Assembly (NCBI GenBank): GCA_029940475.1
Contig: JAPYUT010000032.1
Location: 1 to 45,038 of the forward strand
Reading direction: 5' to 3'
From: Verrucomicrobiales bacterium
GTDB taxonomy: Bacteria > Verrucomicrobiota > Verrucomicrobiia > Verrucomicrobiales > DEV007
Length of the DNA: 45,038 nucleotides
Shown: positions 6,734 to 15,920 of the stretch, one piece after another
How positions within the stretch are numbered: the stretch's first letter is position 1
Layout of the letters: every line of letters begins with the position of its first letter
Program-made: the position numbers and the translations under genes
Notes under the pieces: generated by a model
The model's database searches: none
Told to the model about the DNA's origin: nothing
What the model saw: the letters and a program-made list of their open reading frames with translations, nothing else

Positions 6734-8224
6734 TTATTCAAGGGCAATTGCCCTTAGGCGAAAAAACTGATCTGCCGTTGTTGGAGAGAGGGTAAGATTC
6801 AGCGTTTCGGTGAGGCTGTCGACCGGATTACCTGTTTCCGGGGAGATAATAACCGGCGTCCATGAGTCGAATTCGAGCGTTGGGGATGATTCCACGAACA
6901 GTTTGCTGAATTGCAGTTCTCGATTGCGCGTAAAGCTCAGGTTGATAGTACCCTCGGCGGTGTGGTTGATTGCCAGCGGTTGAGGATCGGGTTTTGTCGG
7001 GTCGGTATTGAGTGCGTGTTCAAGCAATAGTGAGAGGCCGTCGTGATCGGTGTCCCCATGGGATGCATTGAGTTCGCTGAAGAACAGATATTCCCAGTCG
7101 TCAGCAATGCCATCCCCATCAAGGTCGGTGACTTGTGGACCCGGTAAGGGAATGTCAAGAGCGGGGTTGATGTCAAGGAGCAGGGCGCCGCGGTGTTTCG
7201 CGGCTTCACGAAAATCGCAGTGTGCCTGTCCAATATAGCCGTCATCTCCGCCAAGGAATGCTTCAAGCCATCCGCTTGTAAGCAGGTCGCTGCCAAATAT
7301 GCCGTCTATTAACGGATGAATTTCAAGGACAATACCCTGAACGTTTTTCCAGATGAGATCAGTGCCTTCGCCGGTAGGTATGGCAATATCCCCAAAGTCG
7401 AGGATGGGTACGGTAACTGCTCCTCCGATGCCTCCGATTTCCGTGAAGGTGACTGCTTCATTCTCAAAATTTCCGTCGCCGTCGCGATCCAGTCCCAGCG
7501 CGAATGCAAAATGCTCGGAGAGGATACTGATCTGTCCGCCGGTATCAAGGAGCAGACGCCCGCGGCGCTTGGCCGTTGGGGCATGAACGATTGCCGTCAT
7601 GAACGGGATGCCGGTTGCAGTGGTAGGCGGATCGGGTTCGGCAATGGGGAAATCGATCAGTTGCAGGGGAATCGTGTATCGGTGCCCTTTGCTCTCGGGG
7701 ATAAAATCGGTGAATGCCACGCCGACAAACGCAGAGAATATGTCGTCGCCGCCGAATCCGGTGAAGTCCATGCTGACCACCCTGCCGGCCATCCCGGGCA
7801 TGCCGACAATACCGCCGAATGAACCAAAATTGGAAGAGGGATTGGAGAGTGCCCTGACTCCTTCAAGAGTTTGAACTTGTCCTGAAGTCCCCGCAAAATT
7901 CAGCTGGTAGGGTTTGGACACATCGAAGGCGGTGAAACCGCTTACTCCCTGCTCAATGATTTGTGCGTTGGTCTGGTAGCCGTTTAGCTTGAGTTCGGAA
8001 AGAGCGTTTCCGGCGATGAGGATTCGCTCGGCTCCGGTATCCAGCAGGAAGCTGTTGGCAAGGTCAGGGCCGAGTGATGTTCCGTTGCCGTCGGCAAACT
8101 CGACAGCAACCCTTGGCTGGTCGAGAGCGAGACCATCGGAATTGCCGAGTTCGACGAACGGGCGACTGTAAGCCGATAATACTGCGATGAGCAATATTCC
8201 CAAGCTGAGGGGAGGAATTTGCAT
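6734..8224 (-). CDS. Secreted aspartyl-protease-like protein with two DTG motifs and a Ca-binding/FFRLR tail
   Basis: 496 aa from the ATG at 8224, chosen because it begins directly with a signal peptide (MQIPPLSLGILLIAVLSAYS); upstream in-frame starts add 23 non-hydrophobic residues. Two retropepsin-like halves each carry an active-site type motif: LLDTGAE (61-66) and LLDTGGQ (226-231), so one chain could form a pepsin-like two-Asp site. The second half ends with the ILDFG...GIFGSDLL element typical of the fold. Two Asp-rich loops, DLDGDG (367-372) and DTDHDG (391-396), look like thrombospondin type-3 calcium sites. The last 70 residues are a beta-rich domain ending in QFFRLRAIALE, a tail common in verrucomicrobial secreted proteins. 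Substrate unknown. Confidence 0.75.
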   Translation of the reverse strand: MQIPPLSLGILLIAVLSAYSRPFVELGNSDGLALDQPRVAVEFADGNGTSLGPDLANSFLLDTGAERILIAGNALSELKLNGYQTNAQIIEQGVSGFTAFDVSKPYQLNFAGTSGQVQTLEGVRALSNPSSNFGSFGGIVGMPGMAGRVVSMDFTGFGGDDIFSAFVGVAFTDFIPESKGHRYTIPLQLIDFPIAEPDPPTTATGIPFMTAIVHAPTAKRRGRLLLDTGGQISILSEHFAFALGLDRDGDGNFENEAVTFTEIGGIGGAVTVPILDFGDIAIPTGEGTDLIWKNVQGIVLEIHPLIDGIFGSDLLTSGWLEAFLGGDDGYIGQAHCDFREAAKHRGALLLDINPALDIPLPGPQVTDLDGDGIADDWEYLFFSELNASHGDTDHDGLSLLLEHALNTDPTKPDPQPLAINHTAEGTINLSFTRNRELQFSKLFVESSPTLEFDSWTPVIISPETGNPVDSLTETLNLTLSPTTADQFFRLRAIALE

Positions 8225-8469
8225 CCCGCAATGATAGTGCTCATATGCCAGGAAATCCAGCATTCTCGTTGGTATGGACTGGCAATAAAACACCGATAAA
8301 GAAGAGGCTTATTAATACTATTCATAGGAACAGTACAAACAGGAATGCTCATGCTTAGAGGGATTTGACGACATCGAACACTCGAGATACGGCGATTGGA
8401 TCGAAAATGAGCTTGGTATAGACCGTTTCTCCGTGGACAAATCGAACTTGTAGCCCTTAACTTATTTGC

Positions 8470-9771
8470 ATGAAAAATTGTATCGCCATTAGAGCCGCGT
8501 TGTTTTTTGTCGTGGCGTTGAGTTTTCTTGCCTTAGGGGCAACGGATGCCGCGGAAATGCGCACCTGGACCAATCTTAAGGGGCAGAAGCTAAAGGGGCA
8601 GTTACTCAGTGCCGATACGGAAAATGTGCGCTTGCGACTTGAGAGTGGTCGCGACGTCACGATTCCGCGTAAGACTTTGAGCATAGGGGATCTGCAATTC
8701 ATCAAGGAATATGGCGGAGGAGGTGAGAGTCCCGTTGACCCCAAGGCCAAGATCACTGTCCCGGAGAAGACGATGAAATTCGACTCCAAGACGATTACCC
8801 GCCGGGATAGCGACGGCGATGGACGTGATGACAAGTTCATATTTCCCGATGGTTATTCCCTGAGATTTGATATGGTCGAGACCGAGCATTTTCTGGTCAT
8901 GTCGAGCGGCAGTGTGCGTGGCAAGGATACTGCACAACTTGCCGAGCGACTGTGGTATGGCATGAATTTCCAGCATCCCGGATTTGCCGCCAAGTGGGGG
9001 GATGAGAAGATGGCGATTTTTCTCTGCGGTGAGGATGAAGATTATAAAATTCTCGGACAGTATTGCGTTGACTTGATTGCTCAGGGAGGAAACGCGCAAG
9101 CAGCCTCCAATACAGCAAAAACCTGGCCGGCATCTTCAGGTTCAACCCTCAGGCTGGGCAATGACCTGGCTGACGAGTATGGCGTAATGATGCGTGCGCG
9201 AGCCTTTAAGGCTTCCGATAAACGCCGTTTCAAGCGTGGTGTGTGGAATCCCTTTCCGGCACACTGCATAGCGGGGGACGTTCTTGGCGTCCAGATGGGA
9301 GGTTCAGGCGGCGGTGCCGGCTCGGAGGGTTATTTCGCGATTACTACCGGGCATAGTTACTACAAGGAGATTCAACTTACTGATGAGACAGTGACATCGA
9401 TGATTGATGCCAATACCTACGAGTCTGACGAGTTGGTCAAGGCGGGTGGGTTTGACGATGGGCGAAAGTGGGCGCGCACCCTGCGCGACCTGGTCAAGAA
9501 AGGCAAGGTTGTTCCAAGTATTGCGCAGCTCTATCGTACCGAGAGCGCGATGCAGCTCACTCCTGAGTTGACTGTCTCGATGTATGGCTTTGCCCGTTAC
9601 ATGCAGAGCACTCCTGATCGCCTCGCCAAGTTTTCCAAGGCGATGGACCTTGTCGACACCAGCAGGGCTGTTCCGGTGGCCCAGGAACTGGCAAAGATCT
9701 TCGGGTTTGAGACCGTCAAGGAGTTTGAGGATGACTGGATTACCTACCTGAAATCAACGGCTTTCAAGTAA
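8470..9771 (+). CDS. Secreted SHD1-domain protein with an inactive-looking peptidase-MA-like region
   Basis: 433 aa. Signal peptide 1-28, then an SHD1-type (SLA1 homology) domain at about 30-82: RTWTNLKGQKLKGQLLS, a VRLRLESGRDVTIP strand and the closing LSIGDLQFIKEY. A short Asp-rich loop DSDGDGRDD follows near 113. The remainder resembles gluzincin peptidase-MA proteins in layout: an ETEHFLVMSSG opening, a MAIFLCGEDEDY strand, and a GFARYMQS block late in the chain. However, no HExxH zinc motif is present (GHSYYKE is the nearest), so catalysis is not supported. It stands alone on the plus strand between two DTG-protease genes that share its module types. No clear ribosome site. Confidence 0.7.
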   Translation: MKNCIAIRAALFFVVALSFLALGATDAAEMRTWTNLKGQKLKGQLLSADTENVRLRLESGRDVTIPRKTLSIGDLQFIKEYGGGGESPVDPKAKITVPEKTMKFDSKTITRRDSDGDGRDDKFIFPDGYSLRFDMVETEHFLVMSSGSVRGKDTAQLAERLWYGMNFQHPGFAAKWGDEKMAIFLCGEDEDYKILGQYCVDLIAQGGNAQAASNTAKTWPASSGSTLRLGNDLADEYGVMMRARAFKASDKRRFKRGVWNPFPAHCIAGDVLGVQMGGSGGGAGSEGYFAITTGHSYYKEIQLTDETVTSMIDANTYESDELVKAGGFDDGRKWARTLRDLVKKGKVVPSIAQLYRTESAMQLTPELTVSMYGFARYMQSTPDRLAKFSKAMDLVDTSRAVPVAQELAKIFGFETVKEFEDDWITYLKSTAFK

Positions 9772-9827
9772 GGCGGATTACAGGATCCTTATCCCTTAAG
9801 TTCAATAAGCAGGCGGCTTTGCCGTTG

Positions 9828-11213
9828 TTAGGAATCGGACTGAAGGAATATTTTCTTTTCGCGGTAGGTGATGACCGCATCAGTCTCGCGCATGAAGTCG
9901 GCCCCGAAGATCGCGCCATATTCGCGGTTGCCACCGAGTTGCTTGAAGAGATCAATAGATAGAAGGCGCCGGTTCTCAAACAGGACGCGTCCCAGCTTGA
10001 GCTTGGGAACCTGAGTGATTGCTGCCGGGGCCTTGCCGCCGATGCCATAGACAGTTTGATCCATCGGACCAACCACACAACCGCATTCCTTTGCCCAGTC
10101 AACATGCAGGACGGAACTGCCTGCGCCGGTATCGATCATGAAGCGGGTTTCCTTGTCATTGAGTTCACCGTCAACAAAGATATGATTGCCCCGCCTCTTG
10201 TATTCGAAGCTCTGGTATTTGCGTAACTCAAGGATATCCTGCGCGGTTAGTCCGCTGCACTGGCGCAGAAATATTTCCCTTTCCGGGCTCCAGTCACTGA
10301 CATACTTGGCATCATCATCGCTTAGTCTGCCGACGGGCAATAGCAGCGGCTTGGTTTTTCCCTCAATCTTCAGTTCCACGGAAGTGGCGTTCTTCTTGGC
10401 GACTTTACCCTTGTAGGTTTTGCGATCCTTGGTCTTAAAGAAGCGGTATTCCGGGACTTCTACAGCCTTGGCTTCACCATCATCATCCAGAAGGTCGGGT
10501 CGGAAGAAGATGCGACCTTCTTTGTATGAGATGACAGCACGCATGCGGCTCATGAACTCGGCACCGAGAATTGCGTCGTGGTCCTTGCGTGCGCCGGGGA
10601 TATCCTTGAACAGGTCGGCGGAGATCAGTACCAGATCTTTCATGAAGGCCTGCCCGAGCCGGATTTCGGGCACTTCAGTTTTGGCAGCCGGTGCGTCTCC
10701 ACCGATGCCGTGGATTACCTGGTCCATCGGCCCGACCTTGCAGCCCTTGGCCTTGGCGGATTCAATGTGAAGGATGGTTGAATGTGCGCCGGTGTCGATC
10801 ATGAATTGGGATTTGTGGCCGTTGAGCTCGCCATCGACAAATATATGGTTGCCCTTGATCTTGAACTTGAAGCTCTCATAACCGCGGATCTCAAGAAGTT
10901 CGCGGATGGTGAGGGTCTTGCATTGACTGAGGAACAACTCCTTTTCCTTGTCCCATTTCCTGACGTATTGCTGATCAGCTTCACTCAGCTTGTCATATGA
11001 GAGGGTGGCCGTTTTACCGCTCGGGAGCTTGAGGGTCAGGGTGTCATCGGTCTTGTCGATCAACAGGGCTTTAATGACTTTACCGTTGGAACTGGTAAAT
11101 TCACGGTATTCCGGCTCGTTGCTTTTACGCGGGATCAGTTGACCGAAAGCGGACGCAGTGAAGCAGGCTAGGGTGGCGAGAAGGGTAAGCAAGGGGAGTG
11201 GTCTGGGTCTCAT
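9828..11213 (-). CDS. Secreted protein with tandem SHD1 + retropepsin-like aspartyl protease units
   Basis: 461 aa with signal peptide 1-24. The mature chain is a clear internal duplication. Unit 1: SHD1 at about 35-88 (ending LSEADQQYVRKW) and a retropepsin-like domain with FMIDTGAHST (D140). Unit 2: SHD1 at about 255-308 (ending LSDDDAKYVSDW) and FMIDTGAGSS (D361). The offset is 221 residues. Shared blocks include GNHIFVDGELN, VGPMDQ, GIGG-APAA and AVI-Y. Retropepsins need two DTG Asp residues, normally from a dimer; here both come from one chain. SHD1 binds peptides in yeast Sla1, and a scaffold role here is only a guess. Convergent with the SHD1 gene before it and divergent from the TPR gene. 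Confidence 0.82.
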   Translation of the reverse strand: MRPRPLPLLTLLATLACFTASAFGQLIPRKSNEPEYREFTSSNGKVIKALLIDKTDDTLTLKLPSGKTATLSYDKLSEADQQYVRKWDKEKELFLSQCKTLTIRELLEIRGYESFKFKIKGNHIFVDGELNGHKSQFMIDTGAHSTILHIESAKAKGCKVGPMDQVIHGIGGDAPAAKTEVPEIRLGQAFMKDLVLISADLFKDIPGARKDHDAILGAEFMSRMRAVISYKEGRIFFRPDLLDDDGEAKAVEVPEYRFFKTKDRKTYKGKVAKKNATSVELKIEGKTKPLLLPVGRLSDDDAKYVSDWSPEREIFLRQCSGLTAQDILELRKYQSFEYKRRGNHIFVDGELNDKETRFMIDTGAGSSVLHVDWAKECGCVVGPMDQTVYGIGGKAPAAITQVPKLKLGRVLFENRRLLSIDLFKQLGGNREYGAIFGADFMRETDAVITYREKKIFLQSDS

Positions 11214-11260
11214 TGTGGTGAAAAGTAGGAGATAATTGCCCTTAGGTCAGGCAAAAACAG

Positions 11261-11277
11261 ATCTCTTTTGAAGAGAT
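11261..11277. repeat. Short perfect inverted repeat in the divergent promoter region
   Basis: ATCTCTT-TTG-AAGAGAT forms a 7-bp perfect stem between the divergent SHD1-protease and TPR/Exb genes, 47 bases upstream of the protease start and 90 bases upstream of the TPR start. It could be an operator or an RNA hairpin. A related ATCTCTTTCAAGAG lies at 6544-6557 upstream-side of the other protease gene. Confidence 0.35.
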
Positions 11278-11367
11278 ATGCGTCACCGGTGATTGCGATT
11301 GTTCAAAAACCCATGTAGAACCGGGTTTACTATCGACCTTCTGTCTAATCAAAGCTTACTCTAGTGG

Positions 11368-14181
11368 GTGATCTTTCCCCTGCAAAATAGATCCTCCCGG
11401 TGTTTTTTTGCCGTTATCCTGCTGATATCGACGGCTCATTTAAGGGCGCAAGATGCCGGGGCGGCTGTTGCTGCGGGTGACAGGACGATGAGCGAGTTGC
11501 TTGGGGAGGCGCAAAGTGCCTTTGACTCGCGGAATTACGACAGGGCAGATAATCTTTTTACCGAGTTCGCAGAAACCTATCGTGATGAGCCGCAGGTGGC
11601 CAAGGCTTTCGCCCGCATCAAGCCCCTAAGGGCGCTATCTAAACTGCGACTCAAGAAGTTCAAGTCGGCACTGCCACTGGTGGAGGATGTTCTCAATGAC
11701 AGGGAAACATCGCCTGAGATCAGGGACCAACTGGCATTCTGGCGGGGACTCTGCCTTATGCAGGGCAGGGAATACCAATCCGCGCAGGCAGCTTTCGGTG
11801 AGTTTTATCGTGATCGTAAACTGCGTAATGATCAGCGCGCCAGGTGCCATGAGGCGCTGCTTCTTTTTGGGGTATGCGATACCCTGATGGGTGAGCATGC
11901 TGACGCGGCAGATTTTTTCAGTTGGCAGATGCCGCGCCTGCGGCGCGAATCGAAGGAGGCGGCAGCACGGGCAACGGTAATGTTGCTGTATTCACTGCTT
12001 GAGAGTGATAATCTGGATCTGGCCTTACAATTCGTGCTGGAGCAGTATGCGGATATTGGCGAGGTAACGCAGATCATTTCCTTCCAGAGCCTCACCCTTG
12101 AACTAGGGTCCCGGTTTCTGTCTGCCGGCCAATACTATAATGCGATCATCTGCCTACAGCGTGTCTGGAAGCGTGAACGCCTTATTGAACATCAGAGCGA
12201 ACTGCTTGCGGACCTTGACCGGAAACTGGAAATTCTCCGCGCGAGAGGGCTGGAGGAGTTCATTTTTCAGTATGATGGCATGCGGCGCAGGGTCGCAGCG
12301 GAACTGGACAGCTTCAGGAAGGTTGCTGACTTTGATGCAGCCTTACGCTTCCGTTTAGCTGATGCATTCCGGCAATTGGGAAGGTATCGTGAAGCGGCTC
12401 TGGTCCTTGAGGACATGCTGGCAAGTGCGACTCCGGGTGAAGTGGCAGCCGGGGCGACCCTGACACTGATCCAGTGCTGGATGGAAATCTCACGCTGGTC
12501 AAAGTCGGTGACCGCGGCAGATGTGTTTGTGGAGCAGTTTGGTGAGTTTACTGCAATGCTTCCGGAGGTGCTGATGTTACGCAACCGTTCGCTGCATAAC
12601 TGGGGTAAGCATGATCTTGCCCTTGAGGGATTTCGCAGTATTTACCGTCGATTCCCGCAATCAGGCGTTGCGGGCAAGGCGCTTTTCATGCAGGGGATAG
12701 TGTTGCTTAAACTGGAGCGCAACGATGAGGCAATAGCTCTCTTTGAAGATATGCGCCGGGAGTTGCCCAATCACCCGCTGGCGGAAGATGCCTTCTACTG
12801 GCAGGGAATGGCTTACTCATTTGCCGGCGGGTATGAACTGGCAAGGGATCATCTTGGCGGGTATCTCAATGAATATCCGCAGGGCCGTTATCGGCCGGAT
12901 GCTGCATTTCGTTGTGCATTCGCGACCTTCTCGATGGCGGATTACCCTGCTGCTAATTCTCAACTGCGTGAGTATCTCGGGCATTATGAGGGGGACGCAT
13001 ATAATGATGAGGCACGGTTATTGCTGGGAGATAGTTTGTTGGCGGTCGGAGAGATTGATACCGGGGTTGCAAGTTACATGGGGATTAGCCCCTCCTCAGA
13101 GCGTTTCTTCGAGGAGAGTCGCTTTAAGATTGGAAAAGTCATGAAGCTTCAGGGGAGATTTGCCGATATGCGTGCGCACTTCAGCCGGTTTATTGCCTCT
13201 TATCCCGATAGCAACAGGATGGCGGAGGCAGTTTACTGGATCGGTTGGGCGCACAAGGCCGAGGGCGATGAGCTTGCCGCACGCGGGGTTTATCAGGATG
13301 TGCTCCGTGTTCATGGTGATCGGCATGAACTCTTTGGTATCGCTGATGTATTAGACGGCTTGCGAAAACTTTATTCCCCGGAGAAGCGGCAAGACTACGT
13401 GTTTGAGATGGGAAGGCTGGTATCGGAGGCGAAATTACAGCAGCAGAGCACTCTTGAATTACACGCCAGGTGGGCTGCTGCACGTGCCGAGCCGATTGGA
13501 TCGGCGAGTTATCGTCTTTCATTTGCGATGGCAGCCAGGCTTTGCGATCCGAAAATTCACAATCCCCGTATTTTAGCTGATTGTGCGGATTATCTGTTAG
13601 CTAAGGAGGACCTTGATAAGGCGGACAATCTCTATTCCGGTCTCAGGAAATGGAACCCCCGTTGCGTTGAGCGTGATCGTGTGTATCTCGGTCGTGCAAG
13701 TATTGCGTTGAGCAGGGGCAATCCTGAGCAGGCATTGCAGTTTCTCCGCAGGATTGAAGAGGAGACTCCCTATTCAGGGAAACGCGCTGATGCCGATTTG
13801 ATCATTTCCGGAATTTTTTCCGGGCGCGGGGAGAATGACGCGGCGCTTGATGTGCTCGATAAACTTCTTTCTGACAAGGGGATTGCAAGTTCATCGAAAG
13901 CTGAGGCTCTCTTTCGCTCAGCAGAGATACTTACCGCCAAGGGTGACAAGTTAAAGGCGACTGCCTATTTTGAGAGAGTGTATGTGGTCTACGGGAAGTT
14001 TCGTAACCTGGTTGCCAAGTCATACCTGAGGCGCGGTGAACTGCTTGAGGAACTCGGGCGGGCCCGGGAGGCTGTTGAGGTATACCGGGCGCTGCTGGCA
14101 CGGGATGATCTTAGTGGTATGGCGGAACATGGCGCTGCACGCAGGCGTTTGGCTGAGATGGAGGAGGGTGCAGATGCGTAG
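11368..14181 (+). CDS. Large secreted TPR-repeat protein, first gene of the Exb operon
   Basis: 937 aa from a GTG start that opens directly with a signal peptide (about 1-28, ending LRAQDAG). The rest is helical TPR/Sel-like repeat throughout; good examples are AQSAFDSRNYDRADNLFTEF, FRLADAFRQLGRYREAALVL and ALFMQGIVLLKLERNDEAIALF. It is Arg- and Glu-rich with no enzyme motif and no second membrane helix. TPR proteins with this layout act as periplasmic or outer-membrane scaffolds (compare the YbgF/CpoB and BamD types). The stop at 14179-14181 lies inside the next gene, and ExbB, two ExbDs and a VWA protein follow, so it probably serves that complex from the periplasm. Confidence 0.85.
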   Translation: MIFPLQNRSSRCFFAVILLISTAHLRAQDAGAAVAAGDRTMSELLGEAQSAFDSRNYDRADNLFTEFAETYRDEPQVAKAFARIKPLRALSKLRLKKFKSALPLVEDVLNDRETSPEIRDQLAFWRGLCLMQGREYQSAQAAFGEFYRDRKLRNDQRARCHEALLLFGVCDTLMGEHADAADFFSWQMPRLRRESKEAAARATVMLLYSLLESDNLDLALQFVLEQYADIGEVTQIISFQSLTLELGSRFLSAGQYYNAIICLQRVWKRERLIEHQSELLADLDRKLEILRARGLEEFIFQYDGMRRRVAAELDSFRKVADFDAALRFRLADAFRQLGRYREAALVLEDMLASATPGEVAAGATLTLIQCWMEISRWSKSVTAADVFVEQFGEFTAMLPEVLMLRNRSLHNWGKHDLALEGFRSIYRRFPQSGVAGKALFMQGIVLLKLERNDEAIALFEDMRRELPNHPLAEDAFYWQGMAYSFAGGYELARDHLGGYLNEYPQGRYRPDAAFRCAFATFSMADYPAANSQLREYLGHYEGDAYNDEARLLLGDSLLAVGEIDTGVASYMGISPSSERFFEESRFKIGKVMKLQGRFADMRAHFSRFIASYPDSNRMAEAVYWIGWAHKAEGDELAARGVYQDVLRVHGDRHELFGIADVLDGLRKLYSPEKRQDYVFEMGRLVSEAKLQQQSTLELHARWAAARAEPIGSASYRLSFAMAARLCDPKIHNPRILADCADYLLAKEDLDKADNLYSGLRKWNPRCVERDRVYLGRASIALSRGNPEQALQFLRRIEEETPYSGKRADADLIISGIFSGRGENDAALDVLDKLLSDKGIASSSKAEALFRSAEILTAKGDKLKATAYFERVYVVYGKFRNLVAKSYLRRGELLEELGRAREAVEVYRALLARDDLSGMAEHGAARRRLAEMEEGADA

Positions 14182-15064
14182 TCTCAGGTGGATAGCCGTA
14201 TTACTGACCATTGGGAATGTGTGCGGGCAGGACATTGTGCATATCAAGCAGGGCGGGGCATTGCGCGGGAAGATCCTTGAACTGAATAAAGTTCAGCTCC
14301 GGATCCGTATTCCTTTGGCCGGCGGAGCCGGCAGCAGCACCAGGTTACTGCAGATGGAGCAGGTCAGGATGATTGATTTTGGCCCGGCTAAAGGGGAATT
14401 ACAATTGATTGCCGCCGGGCAAAAGGCTCCGAGGGAGGAACTTGCGAACCTGTGGAATAGTCAACGGGGATATCTTGGATTGCCTAATTCAAACGCCGGG
14501 GGCATAGGGCTGCAGCTTGCCGGGATATTTTTGGCGACCAGTGAGCGGATTGATCATGTCAAGGCCCGTAACCTGTATGCGATTATCGAGAAGCAAGACT
14601 GGGAATTAAAGCGGAGGGCATTGGCCAAACGGGGACGGCTCAATGCTTTGATCAAGCTTGGTATTGCGGAGGAGGTCATTGCAGAGGCCAGGATCATTGC
14701 AGCAGAGGATAATGATCCCGGGTTATTGCTTGATGCCAGGCATGTAATCGCTCTCGCTGAGTTTGATGGATTTTCCAAGTTGATTGCCGATAACCCGAAG
14801 TGGATTGATGACGACACCATTCGTGGGGAGATTGAGGACCGTTATAACAAGCTGATTGATCATTTCCTTGAGCCATTCCTGTTTTATGGCACGGAGTCTG
14901 TCGCGGCGGCACGGGGATTGTGGCACGCGGCAAAGACATACGAGCTCATCGGGCAGGAGGAGCGGGTTGTTGAGTGCCTGACTGACATTAAAAAACTTTA
15001 CCCGCAGGTGAGCAGTGAATATCCGCTCGCGGCGATGATTAAAAAACTTTCAACTGAAAAATGA
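14174..15064 (+). CDS. Secreted protein of unknown function in the Exb operon
   Basis: 296 aa from the ATG at 14174, which has GAGGAGG upstream and a signal peptide right after it (MRSLRWIAVLLTIGNVCGQD). Near the N-terminus IKQGGALRGKILELNK and VQLRI-I form a short beta-strand set like the small barrel found in other secreted proteins of this lineage, where a tag such as GG-x-LRG-x-I is followed by a positional VRMIDFG strand. The C-terminal two thirds are helical, with TPR-like pairs (ARGLWHAAKTYELIGQEERVVECL). It overlaps the TPR gene by 8 bases and the exbB gene by 4 (ATGA). No family name is offered; it looks like an accessory partner of the TPR protein. Confidence 0.75.
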   Translation: MRSLRWIAVLLTIGNVCGQDIVHIKQGGALRGKILELNKVQLRIRIPLAGGAGSSTRLLQMEQVRMIDFGPAKGELQLIAAGQKAPREELANLWNSQRGYLGLPNSNAGGIGLQLAGIFLATSERIDHVKARNLYAIIEKQDWELKRRALAKRGRLNALIKLGIAEEVIAEARIIAAEDNDPGLLLDARHVIALAEFDGFSKLIADNPKWIDDDTIRGEIEDRYNKLIDHFLEPFLFYGTESVAAARGLWHAAKTYELIGQEERVVECLTDIKKLYPQVSSEYPLAAMIKKLSTEK

Positions 15065-15876
15065 CTAAAATGCCAATAAAAAGACATGAACTGCTGACAA
15101 TGATGAGGCCGATTCTCTACGTATTGATTGTTTTCCTGTTTGCCCAGTGGTGGTTAACGGATTTTGTGGCCGCTCAGGTTCCTGATCAGTCAGGAAATAC
15201 TTCCACACAGCAGAGCGATGAGATTACCGTCCTGTCAGTCTATAAGTCCGGGGGATGGGTAATGCATATACTGCTATTGTGCTCGGTCGCTACCATTGCT
15301 GTAATTGTCTATTGCTTCATCCGTCTTTCGGCGAAGAAAATGTGTCCGGAAGGGATTAACGATTCAATGATCAGGCTCATGCAGTCGCGCGATGTGGGCG
15401 GGGCTTATGCGCTGTGCAATGAGAATACCAACAGTTTTTCCAATGTGCTCTCCGCCGCGCTGCTTAAAGTGAACTTTGAGAGAGACAGGGCGAATAAGGA
15501 CTCAATGGATCAGGCGGCAGGAGAGGAACTTGATTATGAGGAAACCTCGCAGATGCAATGGGTCAATTACCTTAACGTATTTGCAACGATCGCGCCGATG
15601 ATAGGCTTGTTCGGTACTGTGTTGGGAATGATGCAGAGTTTCGGTGACCTGAGTGCCGGGAAATCTGAACCTGCAGACCTCGCCGGTGGCATCAACTCGG
15701 CGATGGGGACGACGGCTGGCGGCCTTTTTGTGGGAATTCCGGCAATGTTCTTCTACTTTTTCTTCCGCAACAGGCTGATGGGAATCATGTCGCTGATCCA
15801 GAAGCGTGCCAGTTTTGCACTCGATGTCCTCTCGGGTGAAGTCAGGATTTCCGAGGAGGGAGCTCCTGAAGGATAG
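15061..15876 (+). CDS. exbB: ExbB/TolQ/MotA-family proton channel subunit
   Basis: 271 aa. Segments: a signal-like or first membrane helix at 17-38, a periplasmic stretch (39-64), TM at 66-88, a cytoplasmic domain (89-168), TM at 170-192 with IAPMIGLFGTVLGMMQSF, and TM at 215-236 with GTTAGGLFVGIPAMFFY. The last two blocks are the signature of ExbB/TolQ, which form a pentameric proton channel around an ExbD/TolR dimer. Start at 15061 overlaps the previous stop by four bases; an ATG three codons later is possible. The extra N-terminal helix and linker are usual in this lineage. It should energise whatever partner the final VWA gene encodes. Confidence 0.93.
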   Translation: MTKMPIKRHELLTMMRPILYVLIVFLFAQWWLTDFVAAQVPDQSGNTSTQQSDEITVLSVYKSGGWVMHILLLCSVATIAVIVYCFIRLSAKKMCPEGINDSMIRLMQSRDVGGAYALCNENTNSFSNVLSAALLKVNFERDRANKDSMDQAAGEELDYEETSQMQWVNYLNVFATIAPMIGLFGTVLGMMQSFGDLSAGKSEPADLAGGINSAMGTTAGGLFVGIPAMFFYFFFRNRLMGIMSLIQKRASFALDVLSGEVRISEEGAPEG

Positions 15877-15920
15877 GTGCCGGGAAGTCACGGGGGTCGG
15901 CGATCGAGATCATAGAGCAA

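Noticed and set aside
9772..9827. Terminator between convergent SHD1 genes
   Set aside because: Only a 4- or 5-bp stem (GCGGC-TTT-GCCGT) and no T-run.
6745..11245. ATTGCCCTTAGG present at both 6748 and 11236
   Set aside because: A 12-base match, one copy inside coding sequence and the other in a promoter region; could be chance.
6434..11268. Repeated ATCTCTTT (6434, 6544, 11261) as a shared operator of the protease genes
   Set aside because: Eight bases are too few and the spacing and flanks differ; only the last copy is a perfect inverted repeat.
14036..14173. Upstream extension of the small secreted Exb-operon protein
   Set aside because: The extra 46 codons overlap the TPR gene in another frame and precede a strong ribosome site and signal peptide at 14174.
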